Assembly: GCF_036289385.1 (NCBI RefSeq)
Contig: NZ_JAYFFH010000002.1
Span: forward strand, 186,001-250,000
DNA length: 64,000 nt
Reading direction: 5' to 3'
Source: Anaerofustis butyriciformans
GTDB taxonomy: Bacteria; Bacillota; Clostridia; Eubacteriales; Anaerofustaceae
Shown here piece by piece: positions 25,578 to 33,188 of this stretch. The number at the start of each line of letters is the position of its first letter. Position 1 is the first letter of the stretch. The translations under genes were made by a program, and so were the position numbers. The notes beneath the pieces were generated by a model. That model did not search any database, had not been told where the DNA came from, and was given only the letters and a program-made list of their open reading frames with translations.

Positions 25578-26724
25578 ATTTTAATGATTGATAAATTTTT
25601 TCAATTGTGTTTTCGTCAATTTCTTCCATAGTAAGTCCTGTGCATCCATGTATTTTTGCATCGGGAACCATAGCTTTTATTTTTTCATCTGTTAAGTTAA
25701 AGTCTTTTAATGTTCCGTCTATTCCAAGTTCATCAAATAAAGTCTTTATTTTTTTGATTAATGCTTTTGAAGCACAGCTTTCATCTTCTGCTTTAAAGTT
25801 TGAATCTATATATTTCATTAATATTTCAAGTTGTTCATGGCATGTTTTTCCGACGATTTCAATTGTAGGTATTTGAATTACTCCACATGCAAGTCCATGA
25901 GGAACATTACAATGTCCTGATAAAGGACATCCCATACCATGAGGAAGTGTTCCGCAGCAATGGCTCATTGCAATACCTGCAAGCATTGAGGCAAATGCTA
26001 CTTCATTTCTTGCTTTTTTATCGTTATCCAAACATTTTGGAAGATATTCAAAAATAATTCTTATTGCTTCTCTTGCCATTAATTCTGTAAGAGAGTTATA
26101 TAGCTTACCTGTTAAGGATTCTATCGCATGAGATAAAACATCAAGTCCTGTTGATATTGTTAAATTTCTTGGTAATTCATAAGATACTTCAGGGTCGATT
26201 AATGAATATACCGGGTAAATTTTTGATGATGTTATTGAGTCTTTTCTTTTTGTATTTTCATCTGTAATAACCGCAAATTGAGAAACTTCCGAACCGGTTC
26301 CAAAAGTTGTAGGAATTGCTATTATTGGAAGAGTTTCTTTAATTTCAAGTTTATCTTCTCCTTTTCCATCAAGATATAAATCTATTGGATTATTATCTTT
26401 AATTACAACGCTTGTTGCTTTTGCTGTATCTATTGAACTTCCGCCTCCTAAAGCAATGAGACCGTCACAGTCATTATCTTTACAAAACTTTGTACATTTT
26501 GATATTGTTTCTATATTTGGGTTAGCTATGACATCACTAAATACTGCTGCATTTGGTAATTTTTCTTTTAGCTCTTGACCATATTTTGAAGATATTAGAA
26601 AACTATCTGTTACGATACAAGGTTTTTTTATACCTAAAGCATTTACGCATTCTAAAATACCTTTTCTTACTCCACATCCAAAACGAACATCTGTAGGAAG
26701 TAAGAAGTTAAAATCTCTTACCAT
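25576..26724 (-). CDS. iron-containing alcohol dehydrogenase
   Basis: 382 residues of the group III Fe-ADH family. NAD-binding GGGSSIDTAKATS (~95-107), then GTGSEVSQFAVIT, and the metal ligands in GLDVLSHAIES (Asp and His) and CGTLPHGMGCPLSGHCNVPHGLACG (His pair). It starts 4 bp after the aldolase stop codon, so the two are translationally linked. After an aldolase that releases lactaldehyde or another short aldehyde, this enzyme would reduce it to the diol, as FucO does in fucose fermentation. The exact substrate is inferred. Confidence 0.88.
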   Translation of the reverse strand: MVRDFNFLLPTDVRFGCGVRKGILECVNALGIKKPCIVTDSFLISSKYGQELKEKLPNAAVFSDVIANPNIETISKCTKFCKDNDCDGLIALGGGSSIDTAKATSVVIKDNNPIDLYLDGKGEDKLEIKETLPIIAIPTTFGTGSEVSQFAVITDENTKRKDSITSSKIYPVYSLIDPEVSYELPRNLTISTGLDVLSHAIESLTGKLYNSLTELMAREAIRIIFEYLPKCLDNDKKARNEVAFASMLAGIAMSHCCGTLPHGMGCPLSGHCNVPHGLACGVIQIPTIEIVGKTCHEQLEILMKYIDSNFKAEDESCASKALIKKIKTLFDELGIDGTLKDFNLTDEKIKAMVPDAKIHGCTGLTMEEIDENTIEKIYQSLK

Positions 26725-26728
26725 TTTT

Positions 26729-27364
26729 TTATTCTCCTTTACAAGATTTATTTAAGTTAATTGCTTCTTCTTCAGGAATATAATCATCAAATCCGGCAAG
26801 AACACAGTAATAAGCAGCTTCTGCTCCTTCTTCCGTATATATTGCACATGTCATGGCTGCATCAATATCTTTACCTGTTGCAAGTAAACCGTGATTTTTG
26901 ATTATTACTACATCGCTTCTGTCTCCCAATGTTTCTACAACGCAGTCAGCTAATTCTTGTGTGCCTGCCATATAAAATGGTGCTGCAATGTTAATAGGAT
27001 AATACATACAAGCAGGAAGAGTTGCTCTTGGAAGACTACCGTCTCTCATTGACATAATAGTTGCAAATTTAGAATGTGTATGCACAACTGCATTAACATC
27101 GTCTCTATTCTTATATACTCCTGCGTGCATCATTGCTTCTATAGAAGGTTTGTATTCTCCTTCTATCCAGTTTCCGTCTAAATCACATATTGCAATGTCT
27201 TCAGGTTTCATTGTTTCGTATTCTCTTCCACTTGGTGTAATTGCAAAAACATTGTTTTCTTTATCTCTAACGGAAATATTTCCGCTTGTTCCATGAATAA
27301 GTCCAAGTTTATTTGATTTTAAAGATGCCTCCAATACTTCTTTTCTTATTTTTTCGTAATTCAT
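26729..27364 (-). CDS. fucA: class II aldolase, L-fuculose-phosphate aldolase type
   Basis: 211 residues of the class II aldolase/adducin family. HGTSGNISVRD, ITPSGREYETMKPEDI, the catalytic Glu in PSIEAMMHAGVYK, the zinc ligands HTHSKFATIMS (two His) and IIKNHGLLATG (third His) match FucA (E. coli 215 residues). It would cleave a ketose 1-phosphate into dihydroxyacetone phosphate and an aldehyde. It is the first gene of an operon with the alcohol dehydrogenase and is divergent from the PRD regulator. Other phosphosugars (ribulose, rhamnulose-like) are possible. Confidence 0.82.
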   Translation of the reverse strand: MNYEKIRKEVLEASLKSNKLGLIHGTSGNISVRDKENNVFAITPSGREYETMKPEDIAICDLDGNWIEGEYKPSIEAMMHAGVYKNRDDVNAVVHTHSKFATIMSMRDGSLPRATLPACMYYPINIAAPFYMAGTQELADCVVETLGDRSDVVIIKNHGLLATGKDIDAAMTCAIYTEEGAEAAYYCVLAGFDDYIPEEEAINLNKSCKGE

Positions 27365-27432
27365 AGTTTATCCTCCTAAGTATAATATTTAATAGGATTA
27401 TATTTTTTAAGAAAGGAAGTTACAAATACAAG

Positions 27433-27569
27433 CTTTCCTAATTTAACGGAAAGAAAAATAAAAAAAATATTATAAAATAAGTATATTAGTATTTATTTTA
27501 AAAAAAATAAATTATAATAAATAATTTTTATATTTGATAACAAAAAGAAATATAAATTTTCCTTTGGAA
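27433..27569. promoter_or_regulatory. divergent promoter region with TTCC-N9-GGAA element
   Basis: In the 276-bp gap between the aldolase operon and the PRD regulator, CTTTCC (27433-27438) and GGAAAG (27448-27453) form an inverted repeat with a 9-bp spacer ending AAC. A tighter TTCCTTTGGAA lies at 27559-27569. The first closely matches elements at 32639-32655 and 32750-32767 upstream of the PTS genes, so it is a candidate site of the locus regulator. I see no strong promoter consensus. Confidence 0.5.
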
Positions 27570-27640
27570 GCAGAAAAAAATTAATTGTTAATGAATATTA
27601 TATAATGTAAAATTAATTAAAATTATTAAGGAGAGTATCA

Positions 27641-29641
27641 ATGAACGTTAAATACAATGAATCGAGGCAGCTAACGATACTGAGAATTTTAAATGAAAAG
27701 AAAGACTGGATTACGGGAAAAGCATTATCAGAAAAACTCGGTGTCAGTGATAGAACAATAAGAAACGATATAAGTATAATAAATTATGATATTGAACCTT
27801 ATTCTGCAAATATTATTTCAGAAAGAGGGAAAGGGTATAAGCTTGAATGTAATGACAATGAATTATTGATAAGTATGCTTTCAAAAAAAGATTCATTTCA
27901 AAATAACAATGAAAAAAGACTTTATGATATTTTCCTTTATTTGTTGTTAAATTCAAAATCAATTTTACTTGATGATTTGGAAGATTTATTTTATATAAGC
28001 AGGAGTACTCTTGAAAATGATATAAAAAGAATCAAGGCGTTGCTTTCAAATGTTCATCCTCCTGTAATGCTTATAAGAGAAAAAAATCATATACAAATTG
28101 CAGGACTTGAAATTTCAATAAGATTTTTAATAAATGAAATTTTAATGATGAACTATAACAGCAAAAAAAATGAACTTGAATTTTCAGGGGAAATTTTTAG
28201 TAATGAAGAATATATAGATATAAATAATAAGATAAAGGATATTTTGCTTAAAAATAAACTAATATTAAATGATCAAAACATCGCAGATATAACTTTATAT
28301 TTATATACAGCAAAGATAAGGATACAAAATAATAATACTTTTGTTGGAATGGTTGATTCTAAATTTAATGTTGAAAACAACATTGAAAATATTGCTAAAA
28401 TAATGTTTTATGAAATAATAGATTATGATAAACTTTCCAAAGAAATACAAGAAGAGGAAATAAAGCAGCTTGCAGTAAAACTTTCTTTCTTTAATATTTG
28501 TCATATTTTAGAAGAAAATGATACTGAACAGATAAATAAATTACCAAAAGAAATAACAAGAATAGTTGATTTATTGATAGAAAGTATCCAAGATGATTAT
28601 AATTTAAACTTGAAAAATGATGAAGAATTATATATGGGGTTAATATTCCATATTAGATCATTAATAAATAGAATAAAATACCATCAATTATCTGAAAATC
28701 CAATTTTGGAAACAATAAAAAAACAATATCCTTTTATATTTGAGCTTTCTTTAAATATATATAAAATATTTAAGAATACCTTAAATGTTGAATTATCTGA
28801 AAGTGAAGTGAGTTATGTTGCAGCACATCTTGCGGCTGCAATTGAAAGACTTAGACTTGATAATTCGCCAAACAAAAAAAATATAGCGATCATTTCTCAT
28901 TATGTAAAAAGCTATTCTGATTTACTTTCTTGTCAGGTTAAAAATCTTTGTTCAAATGATTATAATATAATAGGGCCTTATCCTACATTTAAGTTAAATG
29001 ATATTTTAAAAGAAGATCCTATTTTAATATTAACTACTTGCGATTTGGATAAAAATGAAATAAGAGATACACAAGTTCCTATTTTAAAGATTTCAATAGA
29101 ATTTCCTTATGAAGAACAAATAAAAATCCTTCAGACAATAAGTGAAATAAAGAAGAACAGTATATATAATCGTATTCCAAATAAATTTTTGGATAATTTC
29201 AGTGAAAAAGTATTTTTCCCTAAACTAAATTTAACAAAAAAGGAAGATGTTCTTGCTTTAATGGCAAACTCAATGCTCTTAAATGATTTTGTTACAAATG
29301 ATTATTTTAAAGGAGTTTTAGAAAGGGAGGAATTATCTTCAACTCTTATTAATAATATGATAGCAATACCTCATCCAATTCATTCTTACGGTAAACAGAA
29401 TGTTATTGGAATTGCAATAATGGATGAACCTATATCTTGGGGAGCAGGAAAAGCTCAGCTGATTTTTATGCTTTCAATAAAAAGGGAAGAAAAGAATCAA
29501 ATAAGAGAGTTTTTCAAATTTATTGAATGCTTTATGAATGATATGGATAATGTAAATATTTTAATTAAATCTAATAATTATAAAGATTTTATAAATAATA
29601 TTAAATATATAATTTCAAATAAAGAAAAAAACAGTCATTAA
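27641..29641 (+). CDS. PRD-containing transcriptional regulator (MtlR/BglG-like) with EIIA domain
   Basis: 666 residues. HTH_11 domain (NEKKDWITGKALSEKLGVSDRTIRNDIS, ~13-45) and a second Mga-type HTH (~95-125), two PRD domains (~185-290 and ~300-400), an EIIB-like stretch (~405-495) and a C-terminal EIIA domain (~520-660) with the phosphorylatable His in IAIPHPIHS. PRD2 keeps both His (GLIFHIRSLINRIK, YVAAHLAAAIER). PRD1 has lost them (ITLYLYTAKIRIQ), and the EIIB-like part has no CxxG motif. So control by PTS phosphorylation probably acts through PRD2 and EIIA. It likely activates the flanking sugar genes. Confidence 0.88.
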   Translation: MNVKYNESRQLTILRILNEKKDWITGKALSEKLGVSDRTIRNDISIINYDIEPYSANIISERGKGYKLECNDNELLISMLSKKDSFQNNNEKRLYDIFLYLLLNSKSILLDDLEDLFYISRSTLENDIKRIKALLSNVHPPVMLIREKNHIQIAGLEISIRFLINEILMMNYNSKKNELEFSGEIFSNEEYIDINNKIKDILLKNKLILNDQNIADITLYLYTAKIRIQNNNTFVGMVDSKFNVENNIENIAKIMFYEIIDYDKLSKEIQEEEIKQLAVKLSFFNICHILEENDTEQINKLPKEITRIVDLLIESIQDDYNLNLKNDEELYMGLIFHIRSLINRIKYHQLSENPILETIKKQYPFIFELSLNIYKIFKNTLNVELSESEVSYVAAHLAAAIERLRLDNSPNKKNIAIISHYVKSYSDLLSCQVKNLCSNDYNIIGPYPTFKLNDILKEDPILILTTCDLDKNEIRDTQVPILKISIEFPYEEQIKILQTISEIKKNSIYNRIPNKFLDNFSEKVFFPKLNLTKKEDVLALMANSMLLNDFVTNDYFKGVLEREELSSTLINNMIAIPHPIHSYGKQNVIGIAIMDEPISWGAGKAQLIFMLSIKREEKNQIREFFKFIECFMNDMDNVNILIKSNNYKDFINNIKYIISNKEKNSH

Positions 29642-29663
29642 GATTGTTTTTTCTTTTTTTATA

Positions 29664-29694
29664 TTGACTTTGAGTAGACTCCAGGGTGTAGTAT
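29664..29694 (+). promoter_or_regulatory. MerR-type promoter of the cupin gene
   Basis: TTGACT (29664-29669) and TAGTAT (29689-29694) are 19 bp apart, too long for normal promoters but typical of MerR-activated ones. The spacer contains GAGTAGACTC, close to the AdhR/NmlR-type site with GAGT-N2-ACTC. A MerR family activator probably drives the cupin gene. Confidence 0.65.
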
Positions 29695-29725
29695 AAATAT
29701 ATAAAAAGACTTTTGGAGGTATAAA

Positions 29726-30139
29726 ATGAATTTTGATGAAATAAATGTATTTGGAAAAGGTGAACCAAATGTAAACTTTGCAAAATATTTTAAGGGAGAA
29801 AGTTTTTTAAATCCTTTAACTGATCCAAGTTGTGGACTATTTTTGGCAAATGTAACTTTTGAGCCGGGATGTAGAAATAACTGGCATATTCATCATGCAG
29901 ATAAAGGAGGCGGCCAAATTCTTGTTTGTACTGCAGGATATGGCTGGTATCAAGAAGAAGGCAAAGAAGCTATGGAATTAAAACCGGGTGTTGTTATTAC
30001 AATTCCTGCAAATGTAAAGCACTGGCATGGAGCAAAAAAAGATTCTTGGTTTTCTCATATTTCCATAGAAGTTCCGGGAGAAAGTAATTCAAACGAATGG
30101 CCTGAAGAAGTAGATGATAAAACATATAATAATTTATAA
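29726..30139 (+). CDS. cupin domain protein
   Basis: 137 residues, one cupin barrel. Motif 1 carries the metal ligands, NNWHIHHADKGGGQILVCTAGYG (His, His and Gln in place of Glu), and motif 2 is GVVITIPANVKHWHGA. The family contains small metal-dependent isomerases, decarboxylases and aldehyde-detoxification-related proteins, so no reaction can be named. The strong MerR-type promoter (AdhR/NmlR-like) suggests it responds to a reactive carbonyl or similar stress. Sugar phosphate aldolase and dehydrogenase neighbours would generate such compounds. TTGGAGG precedes the ATG. Confidence 0.85.
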   Translation: MNFDEINVFGKGEPNVNFAKYFKGESFLNPLTDPSCGLFLANVTFEPGCRNNWHIHHADKGGGQILVCTAGYGWYQEEGKEAMELKPGVVITIPANVKHWHGAKKDSWFSHISIEVPGESNSNEWPEEVDDKTYNNL

Positions 30140-30143
30140 AATA

Positions 30144-30192
30144 GAAAACCTCTTATATGATATAATAAATATATATTGTATAAGAGGTTTTT
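30144..30192. terminator. long hairpin after the cupin gene, enclosing a promoter-like -10
   Basis: AAAACCTCTTA (30145 on) pairs with TAAGAGGTTTT (to about 30191) around an A/T-rich 25-nt loop that contains TATAAT (30161-30166). It ends the cupin transcript. The -10 in the loop may start transcription of the next gene, whose ATG is at 30196. Confidence 0.6.
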
Positions 30193-30195
30193 ATT

Positions 30196-31155
30196 ATGAA
30201 TATTTTAAGAAAAGCTTTAGGAATATTCCTTATTGCCATTTCTGTTCTTGGTTTAATTACCTTGGGACTTCTTGTTTTAAATGGTGTTCTTGATTATTAT
30301 TATTTTAATTATTTAATGCCTTATAAAATGATGTTATTTCTTTTTTTCTGTTTTTTACTTTTTATCGGTCTTTTTATACTTGGTATATTTCTTGTTAAAA
30401 AGAAAAATATTTCTAAAGAACAAATATTAAAAAATACTAATATTAATGATGAAAAAAAGAATAACGCATATAACCAAGAAAGGTATGATGAAAGTTATTT
30501 AGGTGAATATAGTTATATTAAGGATTTTTCTATTTGGAAATACAGCGATGATTCTTCTTCTTTATATAAAAAATATAATCTTTTGTATGTATTTATAATG
30601 ATAATTGTATTTGTTGTTGTAATTTGTGCAGGCAGTATTTTGCTTATCAATTCACCATACAAAAAATGGCTTTCTTTATTATTTGTTATAATTATAACAT
30701 TAGGTTTAACAGTAGGTGCAAGAATAATAGGTATAAGATCAAAATCAATGCTTATTACATTTGCTTATGACAGAATAAATAAAAAACTATATATGTTTGA
30801 TTATGATATGGTTAACTATAGATATAATCCAAATGCACCAAAACAAATTTCAAGTAATCCATCACGTTCAATTATATACTATATTAGAAATACATTTGAG
30901 ACGAGTAAAACCATAGATTATATTAATGATAATAGAGTAGTAGAAAGAATCATTGAAAGTGGGAAAATGTTTCCTTATAGTGAAGAATTAGTATCTGTAA
31001 AAAACTTAAAAATAAATCCAAGTAGAGTTAAATTTAAAGGATTGTTTAGAATGGGAAAAGAAGAGGGGTTTAACAGAACAGTTATAATACCTACTTCCTA
31101 TGAAAATTTTGAAGAACTTTTAAATATATTAAAAACAATGGAGATGTATAATTAA
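30196..31155 (+). CDS. membrane protein, unknown
   Basis: 319 residues. Two N-terminal TM segments (~7-30, ~43-65), a charged cytoplasmic stretch (KKKNISKEQILKN...NDEKKNN), two more TM segments (~130-150, ~157-177) and a C-terminal soluble domain of ~140 residues with a repeated aromatic/basic pattern (ITFAYDRINKKLYMFDYDMVNY; VSVKNLKINPSRVKFKGL). I do not recognise the family. AAGAGG, part of the preceding hairpin's right arm, serves as ribosome binding site, so that hairpin could hide it. It sits inside the sugar locus but nothing ties it to sugar use. Confidence 0.6.
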   Translation: MNILRKALGIFLIAISVLGLITLGLLVLNGVLDYYYFNYLMPYKMMLFLFFCFLLFIGLFILGIFLVKKKNISKEQILKNTNINDEKKNNAYNQERYDESYLGEYSYIKDFSIWKYSDDSSSLYKKYNLLYVFIMIIVFVVVICAGSILLINSPYKKWLSLLFVIIITLGLTVGARIIGIRSKSMLITFAYDRINKKLYMFDYDMVNYRYNPNAPKQISSNPSRSIIYYIRNTFETSKTIDYINDNRVVERIIESGKMFPYSEELVSVKNLKINPSRVKFKGLFRMGKEEGFNRTVIIPTSYENFEELLNILKTMEMYN

Positions 31156-31182
31156 AATCAGGTTTTAAACCTGATTTTTTTA
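31154..31182 (+). terminator. terminator after the membrane protein gene
   Basis: AAATCAGG / CCTGATTT stem with a TTTTAAA-type loop and a run of seven T. It starts at the stop codon. Confidence 0.88.
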
Positions 31183-31200
31183 TAAAAAGTAAAAAATACG

Positions 31201-31254
31201 TTGACATTTATATATATACATGATATTATCTATATAAAGTTAGCGATAACTAAC
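31201..31254 (+). promoter_or_regulatory. strong promoter with GTTAG-N6-CTAAC site at the start point
   Basis: TTGACA (31201-31206), 17 bp, TATTAT (31224-31229) predicts a start near 31236. GTTAGCGATAACTAAC (31239-31254) lies directly on it. The core equals that of the pfl and feo sites except for one or two spacer bases. No gene on the plus strand follows for 1.6 kb. Confidence 0.65.
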
Positions 31255-31490
31255 ATTCTTATCAAATCCTTGAATATCGACTTAATAGTATATAATAGCT
31301 AACTATATTTTTATCTTTATCGGATAAAAAAATATTTTTAAAGTACGAATGACGTATTTCCCAGGTAATACTTAATGTTTAACTATCCCTATATTTGTTT
31401 GTTTGTTTTAAAGTTAATTAAGTAACCCATTTTATGAATTTTATGTCATATACTTTAAAAAAAAGAGGTTTTAAACCTCTTTTTTTATAG
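31236..31490 (+). ncRNA. candidate small regulatory RNA
   Basis: A ~250-nt transcript is predicted from the promoter at 31201-31229 to the hairpin AAAGAGGTTTTAAACCTCTTT with T-run at 31458-31488. I found no open reading frame with a ribosome binding site in it. The interior contains TTTTTATC / GATAAAAA and a second TATAAT (31291-31296). The operator shared with the feo and pfl promoters suggests the same control, as for iron-sparing RNAs such as RyhB or FsrA. This is an inference; homology and expression are untested. Confidence 0.35.
31457..31490. terminator. bidirectional terminator
   Basis: AAAAGAGGTTT / AAACCTCTTTT palindrome with A-run before and T-run after. It ends the hydroxyacid dehydrogenase gene from the right and the candidate RNA from the left. 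Confidence 0.85.
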
Positions 31491-32570
31491 TTTAATATCT
31501 TTTAAATTTACAATACGGTTTGTTACATCATTTTTTAACCAATTATTAAATTCTTTTATTGTAAGATAAGGAGATTTTGGAACTGCATCAACGGTAGTTC
31601 CTGCAATATGTGTTGTTAAAATTACATTTTCCATGCTTCTTAGTTTTGAATCTTCTTCAAGAGGTTCATTTTCAAAAACATCTATTGCTGCTCCAGCTAT
31701 TTGTTTTTCTTCCAAAGCCTTAATTAAATCATCATTATTTACAAGTCCGCCTCTTGCTGAATTGATAAAGTATGCTGTATTTTTCATTTTTTTGAAACAA
31801 GTTTTATTTATTGTTTCTTTAGTTTCTTCTGTAAGTCTTAAATGAAGAGATAGTATATCAGATTTTTCATATAATTCATCAAGAGAATCTACAAGTTTAA
31901 TATTTTTAAGTCCGGCTTTTCTTAATTTGTCTTGTGTTGTATATTCGTCATATGCAATTACATTTACGCCCAAGGCTTCAAGTCTTTTTGCTAAAGCTGT
32001 ACCTACATTTCCAACACCTATAAGGCCAACTAGATAACTGTTTAATGTCATTGAGAAATCTGAGTTATAAAAACTTTTATCCCATCTTCCTTCAAGGATT
32101 TTTCTATTTGATAAAACAATATTTCTCGTTAGTGCTATCATTAATCCAAGTACAAAGTCTGCAACGGGTTCTGCATTTCTTATTACGTTTAACACCGGAA
32201 TATTTTTTTCACTTGCTGCTTTTACATCAATTTGTTCACATCCTGCTCTTGATGTTAATATGATTTTTAAATTTTTTGCATTATCTATAATTCTTTTTGG
32301 AATTGGTCCTACATGTGTGAATATTAAATCTGCGTCTTTGCAGGCTTCTTCCAATCCCTCTGCCGGTGGTTGTGCATCGGCACCGTTCCTTTCTATATTT
32401 AAAAATTCTTTTGCATATACATCTCTGTCTTTACTTCCCCAAAAAAGCTTTGTTATTTTTTTATAAGGTATATTGCTTTCTTTTATTGCATCTTCCATTG
32501 TATCAGCCGATACATATACATCTCCTATGCATACAATATTCATAGGTTGTTTTAATTTTTCTTTTAACAT
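31485..32570 (-). CDS. D-2-hydroxyacid dehydrogenase family protein
   Basis: 361 residues. NAD-binding GLIGVGNVGTALAKRLEALGVNVIAYD (~188-212), catalytic Arg in INSARGGLVNNDDL, Glu in DVFENEPLEED and His in ILTTHIAGTTVDAV are all intact. It is slightly longer than lactate or phosphoglycerate dehydrogenases owing to an N-terminal extension. The start at 32570 (MLKEKLKQP) has GGAGG 6 bp upstream; the longer reading from 32582 only includes that site. It is divergent from the PTS genes and shares their operator region, so it probably acts on a sugar-acid intermediate of the same pathway. Confidence 0.87.
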   Translation of the reverse strand: MLKEKLKQPMNIVCIGDVYVSADTMEDAIKESNIPYKKITKLFWGSKDRDVYAKEFLNIERNGADAQPPAEGLEEACKDADLIFTHVGPIPKRIIDNAKNLKIILTSRAGCEQIDVKAASEKNIPVLNVIRNAEPVADFVLGLMIALTRNIVLSNRKILEGRWDKSFYNSDFSMTLNSYLVGLIGVGNVGTALAKRLEALGVNVIAYDEYTTQDKLRKAGLKNIKLVDSLDELYEKSDILSLHLRLTEETKETINKTCFKKMKNTAYFINSARGGLVNNDDLIKALEEKQIAGAAIDVFENEPLEEDSKLRSMENVILTTHIAGTTVDAVPKSPYLTIKEFNNWLKNDVTNRIVNLKDIKL

Positions 32571-32638
32571 AAGCGCCTCCATTATTTCAATGATAACTAA
32601 TTCTATACTTTTATATAATTTATTTACAAATATGGATA

Positions 32639-32767
32639 TTCCTTAATGAACGGAAATAAATAAAATTTATAAGATTAATAAATAAAAAAATATCTAAAAC
32701 CATGATGTTTAGGGGAAAAACGCTCTTTATATAGTAAAACCTATTATTTTTCCGTTACTCATAGGAA
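32639..32767. promoter_or_regulatory. two TTCC-N9/10-GGAA elements in the divergent PTS promoter region
   Basis: TTCCTTAATGAACGGAA (32639-32655) and TTCCGTTACTCATAGGAA (32750-32767, in reverse orientation) share the pattern TTCCT-N6/7-AACGGAA with the element at 27435-27451. They lie in the 288-bp gap between the hydroxyacid dehydrogenase and PTS IIB genes. They are candidate sites of the PRD regulator. Confidence 0.55.
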
Positions 32768-32858
32768 TTTTGAAGTTTGTAAAAAGGATTTATTCATAAT
32801 ATATTTATATCAAGAAAAAAAGTTCTAAAACAATTGTTGAACAAGAGGAGGTTAAATT

Positions 32859-33164
32859 ATGTATAACATTATGTCAATTTGTGGAAGTGGTATTTGTACA
32901 TCAACTTTGGCAGCTGAAAGATTAACGGAAGGTCTTGAAGAAAACGGTATTCCTGCAAATAAATTAAATATTTATGAAGCAAATGTTACCGAAGCGTCAG
33001 GTCAAATAGAAAACAACAGACCGGATTGTATTATTTCTACAACAAAGTTAGATACTGTTAATCTTGATGGTGTTCAGGCTTATGATGCCGTACCTATTTT
33101 AATGAATAACGCAGATGAATTATATGAAGAAATTGCAGCTTATTTGAAATCATTAGATAAATAA
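32859..33164 (+). CDS. PTS galactitol-type EIIB component
   Basis: 101 residues. The phosphocysteine loop MSICGSGICTSTLAAERL carries the active Cys8, in the GatB-type layout. It accepts phosphate from an EIIA and passes it to the sugar bound by EIIC. GAGGAGG precedes the ATG, and EIIC starts 24 bp downstream. No EIIA gene of the galactitol class is adjacent; the only EIIA domain in the locus is the C-terminal domain of the PRD regulator. Confidence 0.92.
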   Translation: MYNIMSICGSGICTSTLAAERLTEGLEENGIPANKLNIYEANVTEASGQIENNRPDCIISTTKLDTVNLDGVQAYDAVPILMNNADELYEEIAAYLKSLDK

Positions 33165-33188
33165 AAAATTTGAAGGGGAGAAAGTAAT

